Part shown: positions 6,083 to 6,208 of the stretch, piece after piece
Numbering within the stretch: position 1 is the stretch's first letter
How the letters are laid out: each line of letters opens with the position of its first letter
Assembly (NCBI GenBank): GCA_039029535.1
Contig: JBCCFW010000272.1
Span: forward strand, 1-6,208
Length of the DNA stretch: 6,208 nt
Source of the DNA: JBCCFW01 sp039029535
Lineage (GTDB): Bacteria > Acidobacteriota > JBCCFW01
Direction: 5' to 3'
Notes under the pieces: model-generated
What the model saw: only the letters and a program-made list of their open reading frames with translations
What the model was told of the DNA's origin: nothing
Database searches by the model: none
Made by a program: the position numbers and the translations under genes

Positions 6083-6208
6083 CGAATACGGGTTGTTGCC
6101 AGGGTTGTTCAAGTATCATAAGGCACCAATCAGTAGAGACCAAATGTTTAGTGTGCTTTTAGATCGTTGCGATGCTGGTTTATGTTCATTTGTGTTCCTC
6201 AGACTCAC
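5993..6208. other. Low-GC tail of different origin; no recognisable gene
   Basis: GC falls from about 68% to about 53% over 6001-6060, 48% over 6061-6120 and 43% over 6121-6180. The tail has mixed codon-like content on both strands but no convincing gene. A minus-strand frame is open from the right edge to a stop at 6116-6118 (about 30 codons). A plus-strand ATG at 6144 is open to the right edge (about 21 codons). Both are too short to judge. GGGTTGTT occurs twice (6090-6097 and 6102-6109). TTGTC (6006-6010) is inverted against GACAA (6025-6029 and 6032-6036). It could be an insertion element end, a horizontally acquired segment or an assembly join. Confidence 0.6.

Noticed and set aside
5877..6143. 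Minus-strand frame starting with TTG at 6143
   Set aside because: Half of it is antisense to the glycine-rich gene and it crosses the compositional break. No ribosome site or recognisable motif was found.
6116..6208. End of a gene entering from the right on the minus strand
   Set aside because: About 30 open codons at this base composition are expected by chance, and the peptide matches nothing I recognise.

Overview
The window is about 68-70% GC, with C or G at most third codon positions, up to roughly position 5990. It drops to about 47% GC over the last ~210 bases. The high-GC part is a compact plus-strand array of three genes for secreted, multi-domain proteins. The style is a signal peptide followed by dockerin-like calcium loops, Ig-like domains, Asp-rich thrombospondin-type-3 repeats, an LVIVD-like propeller and glycine-rich beta-repeat proteins. 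This suits an uncultured, high-GC bacterium that invests in large surface proteins, such as Planctomycetota, Myxococcota or related candidate phyla. That placement is inference; no rRNA or marker gene is present.

Layout: (1) positions 1-649 hold the 3' end of a glycine-rich secreted protein whose start lies left of the window. (2) Positions 646-5424 hold a 1592-residue secreted mosaic protein, coupled to gene 1 by an ATGA overlap. It ends in five 19-residue tandem repeats encoded by 57-bp units, several of which contain near-perfect DNA palindromes. (3) Positions 5447-6082 hold the 5' part of a second glycine-rich secreted protein. It resembles the family of gene 1 but is cut off after about 182 residues. 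(4) From about 5993 to 6208 the composition changes abruptly and nothing recognisable is encoded. This is either the edge of an inserted element or a chimeric assembly join.

The three genes are all on the plus strand, with a 4-bp overlap and a 22-bp gap, and both internal starts have GGAG-type ribosome binding sites. They probably form one transcription unit for exported proteins. Gene 1 supplies the C-terminal half and gene 3 the N-terminal half of what looks like the same protein class. The locus may therefore alternate glycine-rich proteins with a giant multi-domain partner. No enzyme, regulator, tRNA, rRNA, CRISPR array or identifiable transposase was found. Functions beyond export, calcium binding and probable adhesion or scaffolding cannot be read from the sequence.
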